Assembly (NCBI GenBank): GCA_902765025.1
Contig: CACWYC010000012.1
Coordinates: 23,648-87,647 of the forward strand
DNA: 64,000 nt
Reading direction: 5' to 3'
DNA from: Oscillospiraceae bacterium
GTDB taxonomy: Bacteria > Bacillota > Clostridia > Oscillospirales > Oscillospiraceae
Part shown: one piece after another, positions 42,200 to 50,702 of the stretch
Numbering within the stretch: the first letter of the stretch is position 1
Layout: every line of letters starts with the position of its first letter
Notes under the pieces: model-generated
The model's input: the letters and a program-made list of their open reading frames with translations, nothing else
Told to the model about the DNA's origin: nothing
Database searches by the model: none
Made by a program: the position numbers and the translations under genes

Positions 42200-43798
42200 A
42201 TGAAAGAGTATCCCATTTTGCGGAATAAGTGGTTTTTATATGTGACGGAGTTCTTCGCCGGGGTGTCGGTGATGGCGGTGGAGCTGGGGGCCAGCCGGCT
42301 GCTGGCGCCCTATTTCAGCTCGTCCCAAATCGTGTGGACCATCATCATCGGCACCATCATGATCGCCATGGCCGCCGGCAACCTGTACGGTGGCCGCTCC
42401 GCCGACAAGAACCCGGACCCCGCCCGGCTCTATCGCAGCATCGCCATCGCCGCGGTGTGGATTGCCGCCATCCCGGTGGTGGGCAAATACCTGATTTTGG
42501 GCGTGTCGGCGCTGCTGATCTTCACCGTCAGCACCCACCTGCTGGTGGTCGCCGCCTTTGCCTCCTGCCTGGTGATTTTCGTCTTCCCCCTGTTCCTGCT
42601 GGGCACCGTCACCCCCTCCCTCACCAAGGCCGCCGTGGAGACGCTGGACGAGGGCGGCCGCACCGTGGGCCGCCTGGGGGCCTGCAACACCGTGGGCAGC
42701 ATCCTGGGCACCTTCCTGCCCACCTTCGTCACCATCCCCACCGTGGGCACGTCGGTGACCTTCCTGCTGTTCGCCGGGGTGCTGCTGGCCATCGCCCTCA
42801 TCTTCTTCCTGTCCTCCGGCGTGGGCAAGCGGGGCTCCGCCGCCGCTATCGCCCTGTTCCTGCTGTGCGCTGTGCTGGGCCGCAGCGACTCCTTCGCCTT
42901 CTGGGAAAAGGAGCTGCGCTACGAGGGCGAATCGGTGTACAACTACTTGCAGGTCAAAGAGGACGACCGCCAGGTTGCCCTCAGCACCAACGTGCTCTTC
43001 GGCGTGCAGTCCATCAAAATGAAAAACGGCGGCCTCACCGGCATGTATTACGACTACGCCCTGGCCGCCCCCGTGATGGCGGGGGCGGAGGCCCCGGACG
43101 TGCTGGTGCTGGGCAACGGCACCGGCACCTATGCCACCGCCTGCCGGGAGCGCTTTCCCGGCTGCACCGTTACCGGCGTGGAGATTGACGGCAAAATCAC
43201 CGCCCTGGCGGGGGAGTACTTCGATATGAGCAGCGACATCGCCGTGACGGAGTACGACGGCCGTGCCTATCTGATGGCGGTGGATGATTTGTATGACGTG
43301 ATTCTGGTGGACGCCTATCAGGACATCACCATCCCCTTTCAGATGTCCTCGGTGGAGTTCTTCACTCTGGTGCGCGACCACTTAAAGCCCGGCGGCGTCA
43401 TGGTGGTGAACATGAACATGCACTCCGACGGCGAGGGCAGCATCAACGCCTATCTGGCCGACACCATCGCCGCTGTCTTTCCCCAGGTGGCCACGGTGGA
43501 CGTGCCCCGCACCACCAACCGGGAGCTGTTTGCCGCCATGGAGGACGCCCCTCTGGCGGATCGGCTCAATAAGGGCCTGGCCGCTGTTACCGATGGCGAC
43601 CTTGCCGCCCTCCTCGCCCGGGTGGCCGACCACCTCACCGACTACGCCCCCGGCGATTACCTCCTCACCGACGACAAGGCCCCGGTGGAGGTGCTGGGCA
43701 TGCGGATGATCGACGTCATCATCCGGGACGAGGTCAGCTACTACAAGGCCCTCTACCGCGACCGGGGCCTTTCGGGGCTGATGGCCGCTTTTTCCTGA
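42200..43798 (+). CDS. Fused membrane domain-spermidine-synthase-like protein
   Basis: 532 residues. Residues 1-235 contain seven or so hydrophobic helices (first: FFAGVSVMAVELGASRLLAPYF, the family's ELxxsRllaP motif). Residues about 260-500 resemble a spermidine synthase: VLVLGNGTGTYATACRERFPGCTVTGVEIDGK (SAM-type binding motif), VTEYDGRAYLM, YDVILVDAYQ and TLVRDHLKPGGVMVVNMN. Whether it makes polyamines is uncertain; many fused members lack proven activity. GGAGG lies upstream of the ATG. Confidence 0.85.
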   Translation: MKEYPILRNKWFLYVTEFFAGVSVMAVELGASRLLAPYFSSSQIVWTIIIGTIMIAMAAGNLYGGRSADKNPDPARLYRSIAIAAVWIAAIPVVGKYLILGVSALLIFTVSTHLLVVAAFASCLVIFVFPLFLLGTVTPSLTKAAVETLDEGGRTVGRLGACNTVGSILGTFLPTFVTIPTVGTSVTFLLFAGVLLAIALIFFLSSGVGKRGSAAAIALFLLCAVLGRSDSFAFWEKELRYEGESVYNYLQVKEDDRQVALSTNVLFGVQSIKMKNGGLTGMYYDYALAAPVMAGAEAPDVLVLGNGTGTYATACRERFPGCTVTGVEIDGKITALAGEYFDMSSDIAVTEYDGRAYLMAVDDLYDVILVDAYQDITIPFQMSSVEFFTLVRDHLKPGGVMVVNMNMHSDGEGSINAYLADTIAAVFPQVATVDVPRTTNRELFAAMEDAPLADRLNKGLAAVTDGDLAALLARVADHLTDYAPGDYLLTDDKAPVEVLGMRMIDVIIRDEVSYYKALYRDRGLSGLMAAFS

Positions 43799-43816
43799 AA
43801 TGAAGCCATTTTCCCC

Positions 43817-43844
43817 TTGACCCGGCGGCCGTTTTTGCTATACT
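43817..43844 (+). promoter_or_regulatory. Promoter of the cNMP-binding pair
   Basis: TTGACC (43817-43822), 16-base spacer and TATACT (43839-43844). Confidence 0.65.
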
Positions 43845-43879
43845 CATAATAGGTAAGAATGTCCGCGAAGGAGGACGCT

Positions 43880-44332
43880 ATGGAGCATAAAATCTGCAAA
43901 AAAGGCGAGGTCATCATCCGCCAGGGCCAGCCGGGTGACAGCATGTACAACATTCTCTGGGGCCGGGTGGCGGTGTATTCCGACTACGGCACACCCCGGG
44001 AGCAGAAGCTGGCGGAGCTGGGAGCCAACGATTTCTTCGGCGAAATGGAGCTGCTGGATAAGACGGCGTGCAACGCCACCGTGGTGGCCCTGGACGCCAA
44101 AACGGAGCTAGAGGTCATCACCGACGACGATTTCCAGGAGTTTTTCGGCAATAATCCGGCGAAAGCCTACTATATTCTCCAGCGGCTGTGCCAGAAGCTG
44201 CACAAGACCAACCAGGACTATCTCCGGGTCTGCCACGTGATTCACCGGTGGATGGACGCCCAGCAAACCGGCGTGGCCGATTCGGAACTGCACCGGGATA
44301 TGGTCCGCATCCACGACCAGTACAGCGCATAA
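43880..44332 (+). CDS. Stand-alone cyclic-nucleotide-binding domain protein (1)
   Basis: 150 residues. The CRP-type beta roll (KGEVIIRQGQPGDSMYNILWGRVAVYSD, LGANDFFGEMELLDKTACNATVVAL) matches the cNMP-binding fold; the phosphate-binding cassette reads FFGEMELLDKTACNATV. The C-terminal half is helical but holds no helix-turn-helix. GAAGGAGG precedes the ATG. It is followed 10 bases later by a paralogue. Confidence 0.85.
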   Translation: MEHKICKKGEVIIRQGQPGDSMYNILWGRVAVYSDYGTPREQKLAELGANDFFGEMELLDKTACNATVVALDAKTELEVITDDDFQEFFGNNPAKAYYILQRLCQKLHKTNQDYLRVCHVIHRWMDAQQTGVADSELHRDMVRIHDQYSA

Positions 44333-44342
44333 GGAGGCCGCC

Positions 44343-44804
44343 ATGGAGACGAAACGATTTGCCAGGGGCGACGTGATTATCCGCCAGGGCGACATGCCCG
44401 CCTTTCTCTACGACATCGACAGCGGCGCCGTAGGCATTTACGCCGAGCAGGGCACCGCCGACGAGACCCACATCACCACCTTCGGCCCCGGCCAGGTGTT
44501 CGGGGAGATGGAGCTGATTGCCAGCTGCCCCCGCAGCGCCACCGCCGTGGCGTTGGAGGACACCGCCGTCCACGCCCTGACCCAGCAGGACTTCTCCGCC
44601 TACTTCGCGGACAAGCCCGAAAAGGTGCTGTCCATCATGCGCCAGGTGAGCCAGCGGGTCCGGGAGACCACCGACGACTATCTGGCCGCCTGCCGCACCG
44701 TGTACGACGCGGTGGAGGCGGAGCAGGAGGGCCAGCCCAAGCCCCCTACCCTGCTGGAACGGCTGAACTTCTTCGCCAAGGTGGGCGCCCTGTTGGGGAA
44801 ATAA
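44343..44804 (+). CDS. Stand-alone cyclic-nucleotide-binding domain protein (2)
   Basis: 153 residues, a paralogue of the previous gene (FARGDVIIRQGDMPAFLYDIDSGAVGIYAEQ, FGEMELIASCPRSATAVAL). Again no DNA-binding motif; the C-terminal helical segment ends with a hydrophobic LLERLNFFAKVGALLG that could bind a partner or the membrane. AAGGAGG upstream. The pair likely shares one promoter and forms a heterodimer or redundant sensors; the effector is unknown. Confidence 0.85.
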   Translation: METKRFARGDVIIRQGDMPAFLYDIDSGAVGIYAEQGTADETHITTFGPGQVFGEMELIASCPRSATAVALEDTAVHALTQQDFSAYFADKPEKVLSIMRQVSQRVRETTDDYLAACRTVYDAVEAEQEGQPKPPTLLERLNFFAKVGALLGK

Positions 44805-44817
44805 AACCGCATACAAA

Positions 44818-44862
44818 ACCACCTCTGCCGGGTCAAGCGGCCCGATAGAGGTGGTTTTTTGT
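44818..44862. terminator. Bidirectional terminator after cNMP-binding pair
   Basis: AACCACCTCT and AGAGGTGGTT pair, with an inner CCGGG/CCCG helix, followed by a T-run; convergent with the phosphatase gene. Confidence 0.88.
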
Positions 44863-44897
44863 CTTTGGAAAATGGATTTTTTATCCGGCATGTAATG

Positions 44898-45347
44898 TTA
44901 TGTCAACTTATTCAACAGTGCCTCGCAGCCCCGGAGAATCTCCCGGTAGGCCGTCTCAAAATCGTCGGTGTACCAGGGGTCGTCGATGACGCCATCCCGC
45001 CCGGTGAAGGACAGCAGGGTGTGTATCTTCCCCGCAGGGTCGGAGGGGATGATGCGGTTCAGATTCCGCCGGTTCAGGCCGTCCATAATCACCAGATAGT
45101 CGTAGGCGTCGTAGTCCGCCGCCGTCACCTGCCGGGCAGCGCGACGGGTAAAGGGCACGCCGTGGGCTGTAAGGCACCGCTTGGCGGGCGGGTACATATC
45201 GTTGCCGATCTCCTCCCGGCTGGTGGCCGCCGAGGCCACGGCAATGCGCCCCGTCAGCCCCGCCTTCGCCACCAGATCCGCCATAATAAACTCCGCCATA
45301 GGACTGCGGCAGATATTGCCGTGACAGATGAACAGTATTTTTTGCAT
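44898..45347 (-). CDS. Low-molecular-weight protein tyrosine phosphatase
   Basis: 149 residues. The P-loop FICHGNICRSPMAEF (Cys8 nucleophile, Arg14) is the LMW-PTP signature, and DDPWYTDDF near residue 122 holds the general acid Asp. Genes of this kind act on tyrosine kinases of capsule synthesis or on arginine phosphate. GAGAGG lies 12 bases upstream of the ATG. It is the last GC-rich gene before the island. Confidence 0.94.
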   Translation of the reverse strand: MQKILFICHGNICRSPMAEFIMADLVAKAGLTGRIAVASAATSREEIGNDMYPPAKRCLTAHGVPFTRRAARQVTAADYDAYDYLVIMDGLNRRNLNRIIPSDPAGKIHTLLSFTGRDGVIDDPWYTDDFETAYREILRGCEALLNKLT

Positions 45348-45812
45348 ATCGTTGCATATCCTCTCATTTCGTAGAAAAGTGTGGTATTATGCGCTTTTGC
45401 AGGCATTTCACGCGTTGCGGGACGCATTGCATATCGTAGACTAATTCTGCCTATTCCGACAAGCAAAAGTGGTATAAATCGTTGTATTTTTGACTTCTGT
45501 ACAACTCCACTTTCTAACGGCGCCCGCTTCCATAATCTTCCGTATTTCGTTCCACGCTACACAGAATGCGGTCTCAGTTCTCGTTTCTTTTTCACTCGCG
45601 TGGCGGCACCTCTCCGAGGAAGATCTCTATGATGCGCTAACTATATCACATGACGGGTCTTTTGTCACGGCATAAAATATGGCCGCTTCATCTCATCTCC
45701 TCGCAAGTATTTCATGCTCTGGCTGGGGTGTTTGGTGCATGCAAACATCAAGGTGGGTATTTATAGGGCGGCAGATAACTGTGCCGTTTTTTGTCGCAGG
45801 TAATAGATATAA
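45348..45812. other. Island border region without confident genes
   Basis: About 465 bases of lower GC with no convincing ORF or RNA. AAAAGTGTGGTAT and CAAAAGTGGTAT are similar short repeats (45,375 and 45,464) that could be recombinase arm sites. ATTTCGTTCCACGC at 45544-45557 is an exact copy of 45891-45904 near the integrase 3' end. The exact attachment core cannot be set because the other end of the element is off-window. Confidence 0.45.
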
Positions 45813-45844
45813 GGGCAGAGCCAGGAGTATTCCCGGCTCTGCCC
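45813..45844 (-). terminator. Terminator after the integrase
   Basis: GGGCAGAGCC and GGCTCTGCCC form a 10-bp stem just after the int stop; AT-rich flank on the minus side. Confidence 0.7.
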
Positions 45845-45853
45845 TGTGCTTAT

Positions 45854-47080
45854 TTACTTTTTTATAGCATTTGCCGCCGTGACCCTCTGCATTTCGTTCC
45901 ACGCATCATCAAAATCCGCATGCGTGTAGGTGTCCAGTGTAACGCTAATATCTCCGTGGCCCATGATGTACTGTAGCATTTTGGGATTCATGCCGCTTTT
46001 AGCCATGTTGGAGCAAAAGGTGTGACGACAGACATGGGGTGTAATTTTCGGCATCGGTTCCCGATAAATCTTATTATATTTCTCCACGATATGCTCAAAA
46101 TACTTTTCCCAGTGGAGCGCGACCATCGGCATACCGTTTTTTCCCAGAAATAGAAAACCCGAATAGCCGTCAATCAAGGGTTCAACTTTAGGTGTAGCAC
46201 GATTGCTCAGAATCCGTCGGAAGCTCGTCTCAACCTCCGGTGTCATTGGCACCATTCGAATGCCGTTTTCCGTCTTAGGCGGCTCAATCACATATTTCAT
46301 CTGTGACGTACGCAATAACTGGTGGTCAACGATGATTCTGTGCCCGTTAAAATCAATACTGTCCTTGGTTAATCCTGCGAACTCCGAGATCCGCAGACCA
46401 GTCTTGAAGAGGATAAGGATGGGGTCATAATACTTCTGGAAATGATTATCGTTCTTGACAAATTCCAGAAATTTGCGTTCCTGCTCCCGGGAAATGGCCT
46501 CTCTTGTCACACTGTCATTTACAATCACAGTGTGCAACTCAAAATCAAAGGGGTTCTTAGTGATCAAGTCGTCATCTACAGCCATCCGGAATGCCGGTCT
46601 GAGGATGCCACGGTAGGAATGTATAACGCTATAGCTTTTTCCCTGTTCCTCCTGCAATTTGATTAGCCAAATCTTTGCATCCGACTGTTTTACCGTATCG
46701 ATACGCCTACTGCCCATTTCTTTGCCAAAGCTGTCATTCGCTAAATAGTTGATTACCGTCTGATAGCCAGCTTTCGTGTTACTGCGTACACCAGTTTTTG
46801 TGGAAACATATTTTTTCACTAGCTCGAGAACTGTCATACTTCTCCCGCTCGATACAATTCCATGGAACTGGTTATATGCAATGTTCTTTTCCTTCTCGCG
46901 AAGTGAGAGTTCGAGCTTCTTGCCCGCCGGTGTAGGATCGTTTTTGTCAAGTCTCCAGCTATATACCGTCTTCGGCTTTCCGCCAATATCAGTATACTTG
47001 AACTGATATCTTCCGTCTTGCCGCTGACTTTCGCCAACCCGCAAAATACGGCCTTTTTTGTCTCGTCTCTTGATGTTCAT
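45854..47080 (-). CDS. int: Tyrosine recombinase, Tn916-type integrase
   Basis: 408 residues. N-terminal arm-binding domain (RRDKKGRILRVGESQR, then GRYQFKYTD as in Tn916 Int), core-binding domain near residues 80-170, and catalytic domain with Arg in GLRISEFAGL, His-X-X-Arg in HVCRHTFCSNM and the Tyr nucleophile in YIMGHGDISVTLDTYTH. It excises and inserts the island. ATG at 47080 is best spaced from AGGAGG; the adjacent ATG at 47083 is possible. The xis gene lies 96 bases upstream in the same direction. Confidence 0.93.
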   Translation of the reverse strand: MNIKRRDKKGRILRVGESQRQDGRYQFKYTDIGGKPKTVYSWRLDKNDPTPAGKKLELSLREKEKNIAYNQFHGIVSSGRSMTVLELVKKYVSTKTGVRSNTKAGYQTVINYLANDSFGKEMGSRRIDTVKQSDAKIWLIKLQEEQGKSYSVIHSYRGILRPAFRMAVDDDLITKNPFDFELHTVIVNDSVTREAISREQERKFLEFVKNDNHFQKYYDPILILFKTGLRISEFAGLTKDSIDFNGHRIIVDHQLLRTSQMKYVIEPPKTENGIRMVPMTPEVETSFRRILSNRATPKVEPLIDGYSGFLFLGKNGMPMVALHWEKYFEHIVEKYNKIYREPMPKITPHVCRHTFCSNMAKSGMNPKMLQYIMGHGDISVTLDTYTHADFDDAWNEMQRVTAANAIKK

Positions 47081-47176
47081 CATGCACCTCCTTTTGTACA
47101 AGAGTGGGCCTCGATAGGACGAGGACTTTGCATATCATATCAACGCACCAAAATGCACTAACTGAACTTCAGAATA

Positions 47177-47383
47177 TTAAATCGAAGTAGCTGCCGCAAG
47201 ATACATCTCAAATAGCTCGCGCTTGATCATGACGCGATTTCCATTCATGAGATAATAATCAGCATGGGGATTCTCCCGCACCATCTGGCGCAGCTTTCTT
47301 TCTCCGATGTGATAATACTCCGCTGCTTCTCGAAGCGTCAGCATATATTTTTTCTGGGGAGAAATCTTGCTCACTTTTTGCAA
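47177..47383 (-). CDS. xis: Tn916-type excisionase
   Basis: 68 residues, like Tn916 Xis (67). YMLTLREAAEYYHIGERKLRQMV is the winged-helix DNA-binding motif and LMNGNRVMIKRELFEMYL the C-terminal part typical of this family. It directs Int toward excision. The start could be TTG at 47383, tight to GGAGG, or GTG at 47374 at better spacing. Confidence 0.9.
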   Translation of the reverse strand: MQKVSKISPQKKYMLTLREAAEYYHIGERKLRQMVRENPHADYYLMNGNRVMIKRELFEMYLAAATSI

Positions 47384-47427
47384 TCCTCCTTTCTGCTATG
47401 ATATCACCGCACATAGTCTCCAAACTA

Positions 47428-47467
47428 TTCTGGTATGTATTATACCAGAAGGTCGCATTTTTGTAAA
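47428..47467 (-). promoter_or_regulatory. xis-int promoter with palindromic operator
   Basis: Minus-strand TTTACA (47462-47467), 17-base spacer and TATAAT (47439-47444). TTCTGGTAT and ATACCAGAA (47428-47450) form a perfect inverted repeat with a 5-base centre over the -10. Confidence 0.75.
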
Positions 47468-47627
47468 CACTTTTTTGCTTAATCTGACAATATATTATTT
47501 ATGCTGTATTATCATTACATAACATGGAGTAATTAGTTTTAACCCATACATCACCTATATTTGCTCGTTTCAGCGTGTATAACAGGCCAAAGTGAGATTC
47601 AGCTGCAATTGCTTTCGGTAAAAGGAG

Positions 47628-47656
47628 TTGTATACTTCACAAAAATGCGATACAAT
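47628..47656 (+). promoter_or_regulatory. Promoter of the HipA-like gene
   Basis: TTGTAT (47628-47633), 17-base spacer and TACAAT (47651-47656). Confidence 0.7.
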
Positions 47657-47678
47657 AGGCTGAAAAGGAGGCGAGGTT

Positions 47679-48770
47679 GTGGGAAAAGAATACATATTGA
47701 TGAACCAGGATCAGTTTGTGCTCCGTTTTGTCTGCGAGCGCAACGCCTTTGATGAGCCGGAGTTCACAGAGATTGCATGGCTAACGGGTCTGCGGCCCAT
47801 TGGCTACGGCAAGCTGGAAGACTTCTTGGCTCGCCGGCAGGCACCAAAGCACCGCAAGCACATCCGCGAATTGCTGGAACGGTACGGATGCGACGATTTG
47901 GAAGGCTTCCTCAGGGTCACACACGCGCTATCCTTAAATGACACCTTCTGGGTAAAGGAAGCCGGCAGTGATCTTTGTTGGTGCGATGTTTCTCTGTATG
48001 AAAACGAATTTGACAGGTTAGTGAGTGAAGCTGCCTTTGATGGCATCATCAGCGAAACTGACCTCTCCTCCACCTCGCCGGAATTTGGGACGGATGGATA
48101 CTATGCCAAGTGCTGGGTGCGCGAGACGGATGGTATTTGGCTCTACAAAAGTGGCAGCGGCCTACATGTGATTGAGCCGGTATCTGAGTTTCTGGTTTCA
48201 CAGTTGGCTCAACGCATCTGCTCCAACGCAGTTCAATATGATTTGACCGTTTATCACGATAAGCTTGTAAGCAAGTGCCCTTTGTTTACGTCAGAGGGCG
48301 TTGGGCTGATAAAGGCCGGTACAATCTTCCGTGGGGAGCAAACGGTTCCGCGGCTGCTGGACTTCTTCCAGACGCTGGGATGTGGCAATGACTTTCGGCG
48401 GATGTGTGTGCTGGACGCCATCACACTGAATCCCGACCGTCACTACGGAAACTTTGGCTTCCTGTTTGATAACCGGACAATGGAACTAATAGGAATGGCG
48501 CCTGTTTTTGACAACAATCGTGCCTTGTTCCCCGAACTGGACAATGAGGCATTGGCTGCGCCAGATTGGTATATCAGGCATTGCCACCCGAAGCTGGGGC
48601 GTGATTTTATTATCACAGCACGCGGACTATTGACAGAGGATATTCGAGCCGATTTGGAAAAACTCAGGGATTTTCACTTTAATAACCACCCCCATCTTCC
48701 CATCGACGAGACCAGGCTTGCGCTGCTGAGCGCTCTGGTTCAGCGGCAGATTCGCTTGATACTTCAATAA
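47679..48770 (+). CDS. HipA-like serine/threonine kinase, solitary
   Basis: 363 residues. The C-terminal half carries the HipA kinase motifs: the catalytic loop NPDRHYGNFGFL (Asp and Asn, about residue 253) and the metal-binding PVFDNNRAL (DFD-like). The N-terminal half lacks a clear HipA_N domain and is not followed or preceded by a HipB-type helix-turn-helix gene. GTG at 47679 is preceded by GGAGG. HipA kinases phosphorylate glutamyl-tRNA synthetase; this one may act in dormancy, defence or regulation of the island. Lower GC than the chromosome. Confidence 0.8.
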   Translation: MGKEYILMNQDQFVLRFVCERNAFDEPEFTEIAWLTGLRPIGYGKLEDFLARRQAPKHRKHIRELLERYGCDDLEGFLRVTHALSLNDTFWVKEAGSDLCWCDVSLYENEFDRLVSEAAFDGIISETDLSSTSPEFGTDGYYAKCWVRETDGIWLYKSGSGLHVIEPVSEFLVSQLAQRICSNAVQYDLTVYHDKLVSKCPLFTSEGVGLIKAGTIFRGEQTVPRLLDFFQTLGCGNDFRRMCVLDAITLNPDRHYGNFGFLFDNRTMELIGMAPVFDNNRALFPELDNEALAAPDWYIRHCHPKLGRDFIITARGLLTEDIRADLEKLRDFHFNNHPHLPIDETRLALLSALVQRQIRLILQ

Positions 48771-48787
48771 TTCACCATATAGTAGGT

Positions 48788-48836
48788 TCCCCCTATAGGA
48801 GGCAGTCAAGGTGAAAACTGTCTGCTATAGGGGGAG
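48788..48836 (+). terminator. Hairpin after the HipA-like gene
   Basis: CCCCCTATAG and CTATAGGGGG pair with a partly paired inner region. It is strong but not followed by a clear T-run, so terminator function is uncertain. Confidence 0.45.
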
Positions 48837-48949
48837 CATTGTTCGTATACGATACAGGAACACATTCCCCATGTCGGGTCTGTGTTCCTACTCGTTTGTA
48901 ATGGTCTCGCAGGACAGGTCGAACTGCTCACCGCAGCTGATGGCAGCAA

Positions 48950-48979
48950 AAAAGAGGCTCGCCTGGACGGCGAGCCTCA
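48950..48979 (-). terminator. Terminator after prepilin peptidase
   Basis: GAGGCTCGCC and GGCGAGCCTC form a 10-bp stem followed on the minus strand by TTTTTT. Confidence 0.8.
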
Positions 48980-48998
48980 GAGGTTTAACGATTCAGTT

Positions 48999-49802
48999 TT
49001 AATATGGGGACAGCCACGGGATCATGATGCGCCCCAGCAGGTTGCACACGCTTACGCCAAGCAGCACGAAGGGCAGCAACCCCATGCCGAGGCCCTCCTC
49101 TTCCATGCCCTGCATCTTCTGATTTTTCAATGCAATAGGCATGCCCAAAATGCTGAACAGGCACGCTAGAAGCACCATGGCAGGCACCAGGATGGGCTTA
49201 TCGACTATTGCGGCCGCACCACTCATCACAATTATATCCGCAAAGCCGATACCTTCCGCCTTCCGCATCTTGCGAAACAGGAAGTCAATCAGTACCAGCA
49301 CAGCCAGGACACCTGCGCAGCCCAGCAGCACAGTGGCATCCTCGCAGAAGAAAAAGGCGTATACGAGGCCAATGATAAGTGTACCGTACTGGATAACGTA
49401 TTCGCATTCGTGACAGCAGATGTCGTTGACAGCCGCCGCGCCAAGCAGAATATAGATGAGCGCCTTTGCTACCATGCCGGGATAGTCGCCGACATTAAAC
49501 GCCATGTATGCCTCAGATGCCGCACAGAGCCACGCATATCCCATCGCCAGCTCAGACAGAAGTGTGGCAGCAGGATACGGCTTGCCGCAATACCGGCATT
49601 TTCCTTTGTTACGCAGATAGCTGTAAATGGGGATGAGGTCTTTCCATGTCAGTTCATGCCCGCAGCTTGCACAGTGGCTTCTGCCCTTCGTCCAAGGCTC
49701 CCCTCTATTCTTTCGGTCCAGGAAGCACAAAAACGCGCTCCCCAATATAGAGCCTGCGACAAAGGAAAAAACGAGCAATACGATGACCTGATATGCAATC
49801 AA
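48999..49802 (-). CDS. Prepilin peptidase, A24 family, isolated
   Basis: 267 residues. The N-terminal zinc-type CASCGHELTW ... CRYCGKPYP domain is followed by eight hydrophobic segments. The aspartic acids of the peptidase are in AAAVNDICCHECEYV (about residue 127) and GIGFADIIVMSGA (about 187), close to the family's Dx6 and GxGD forms (here GFAD). It cleaves type IV or Flp prepilins, but no pilus gene follows. TTG at 49802 is preceded by GAGGAGG. A 35-codon ORF lies 15 bases upstream. Confidence 0.85.
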   Translation of the reverse strand: MIAYQVIVLLVFSFVAGSILGSAFLCFLDRKNRGEPWTKGRSHCASCGHELTWKDLIPIYSYLRNKGKCRYCGKPYPAATLLSELAMGYAWLCAASEAYMAFNVGDYPGMVAKALIYILLGAAAVNDICCHECEYVIQYGTLIIGLVYAFFFCEDATVLLGCAGVLAVLVLIDFLFRKMRKAEGIGFADIIVMSGAAAIVDKPILVPAMVLLACLFSILGMPIALKNQKMQGMEEEGLGMGLLPFVLLGVSVCNLLGRIMIPWLSPY

Positions 49803-49817
49803 TGTGCCACCTCCTCT

Positions 49818-49925
49818 TTACCGCTTCATGGTGCCGGTAAGCACCATGTCGTCGCCGAAATTACCGGCGTAGTAGCTTGCGGCCTGCTCGGAACACATGG
49901 CCGGCCCATTGGAGGGCGGCGCCAT
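49818..49925 (-). CDS. Small ORF before prepilin peptidase
   Basis: 35 residues, MAPPSNGPAMCSEQ then AASYYAGNFGDDMVLTGTMKR. Only a weak GGAG precedes the ATG. It ends 15 bases before the peptidase start. The sequence could be the C-terminal tail of a lost pilin or an unrelated small peptide. Confidence 0.35.
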   Translation of the reverse strand: MAPPSNGPAMCSEQAASYYAGNFGDDMVLTGTMKR

Positions 49926-49932
49926 GTCTCCA

Positions 49933-50002
49933 CACATTTCAGCAGAAAAATAGCAACGCAAATACTACACATTTCAATATACACAGATAATCACACATTT
50001 CA
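49933..50002. repeat. Three copies of CACATTTCA
   Basis: CACATTTCA starts at 49933, 49968 and 49994, the last two followed by ATA, in otherwise A/T-rich sequence. They may be protein-binding sites upstream of the peptidase operon. Confidence 0.45.
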
Positions 50003-50013
50003 ATAGGCGATGC

Positions 50014-50052
50014 TAAAACAGGCTGGCAGCCGAAGCCACCAGCCTGTTTTTT
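50014..50052 (-). terminator. Terminator after the 80-residue gene
   Basis: AACAGGCTGG and CCAGCCTGTT pair around a loop, with AAAA on the left and T-run on the right; it can end transcripts from either side. Confidence 0.75.
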
Positions 50053-50059
50053 TGGTCAG

Positions 50060-50302
50060 TCAGGAAACAAAAGCAGGACGAATATCAGAGAGCGGTTGGC
50101 CGAGGCGCAACGCCCTGTCACGTTCATACGTCACTCGGGTAACCTCTTCAATGAACGCCTTTTCCTTTTCGTCAGCGCTGGCCCAGCTCACACGATACTT
50201 GCGGCAAAGCGCGAAAAATATCGCATAGAATCTCTCCTCCTCCGAATCTTCACGGCAATACCACTCTGCGTCAGATGCGGGTATATGATTCTTTTCGATC
50301 AT
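50060..50302 (-). CDS. Hypothetical protein, 80 residues
   Basis: Charged helical protein (EWYCREDSEEERFYAIFFALCRKYRVSWASADEKEKAF) with no recognised family. AAGGAGGG precedes the ATG. It is cytoplasmic and lies alone between a GNAT-like fragment and a terminator. Confidence 0.6.
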   Translation of the reverse strand: MIEKNHIPASDAEWYCREDSEEERFYAIFFALCRKYRVSWASADEKEKAFIEEVTRVTYERDRALRLGQPLSDIRPAFVS

Positions 50303-50330
50303 GCTCTGCGCCCTCCTTCCGATAGGTTAC

Positions 50331-50591
50331 TCAAGATAGCTGATTCTTTGCAGTAATTGTTGGATTGCTTCCCGGCTCTGCTTCCATATAGACGATGTGG
50401 ACAATAAGCGAGTTTTCCTGCACCTCATATGCAGCAAGAGCGATCAATTCCGTTCCGACCCTGACCGCATATTTTTCAAATGCCTCCGATGCAAGAAATT
50501 CGCTCGTCCAAATCGTCTGCCATTGCGGGCTGGACTCTGCAATTGAGCCACCTCTTATATTCAGATTACATGTTTTGCGGGGCGACGTCAA
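50331..50591 (-). pseudogene. GNAT-like fragment
   Basis: The segment RVGTELIALAAYEVQENSLIVHIVYMEAEPGSNPT resembles the N-terminal half of GNAT acetyltransferases found in mobile elements, but the frame ends before the acetyl-CoA loop and no start with a binding site is present. Read as a decayed remnant. Confidence 0.4.
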
Positions 50592-50702
50592 GCCATTTTA
50601 CCGATTGCGCCGTATATCGAGCGAGGACGCGGGCGGCGATTGATAGAGGATTGCCCAAATGCGGGAAGGAAAAGACTGACAATTATGTCTGCCTCCTTCT
50701 AC

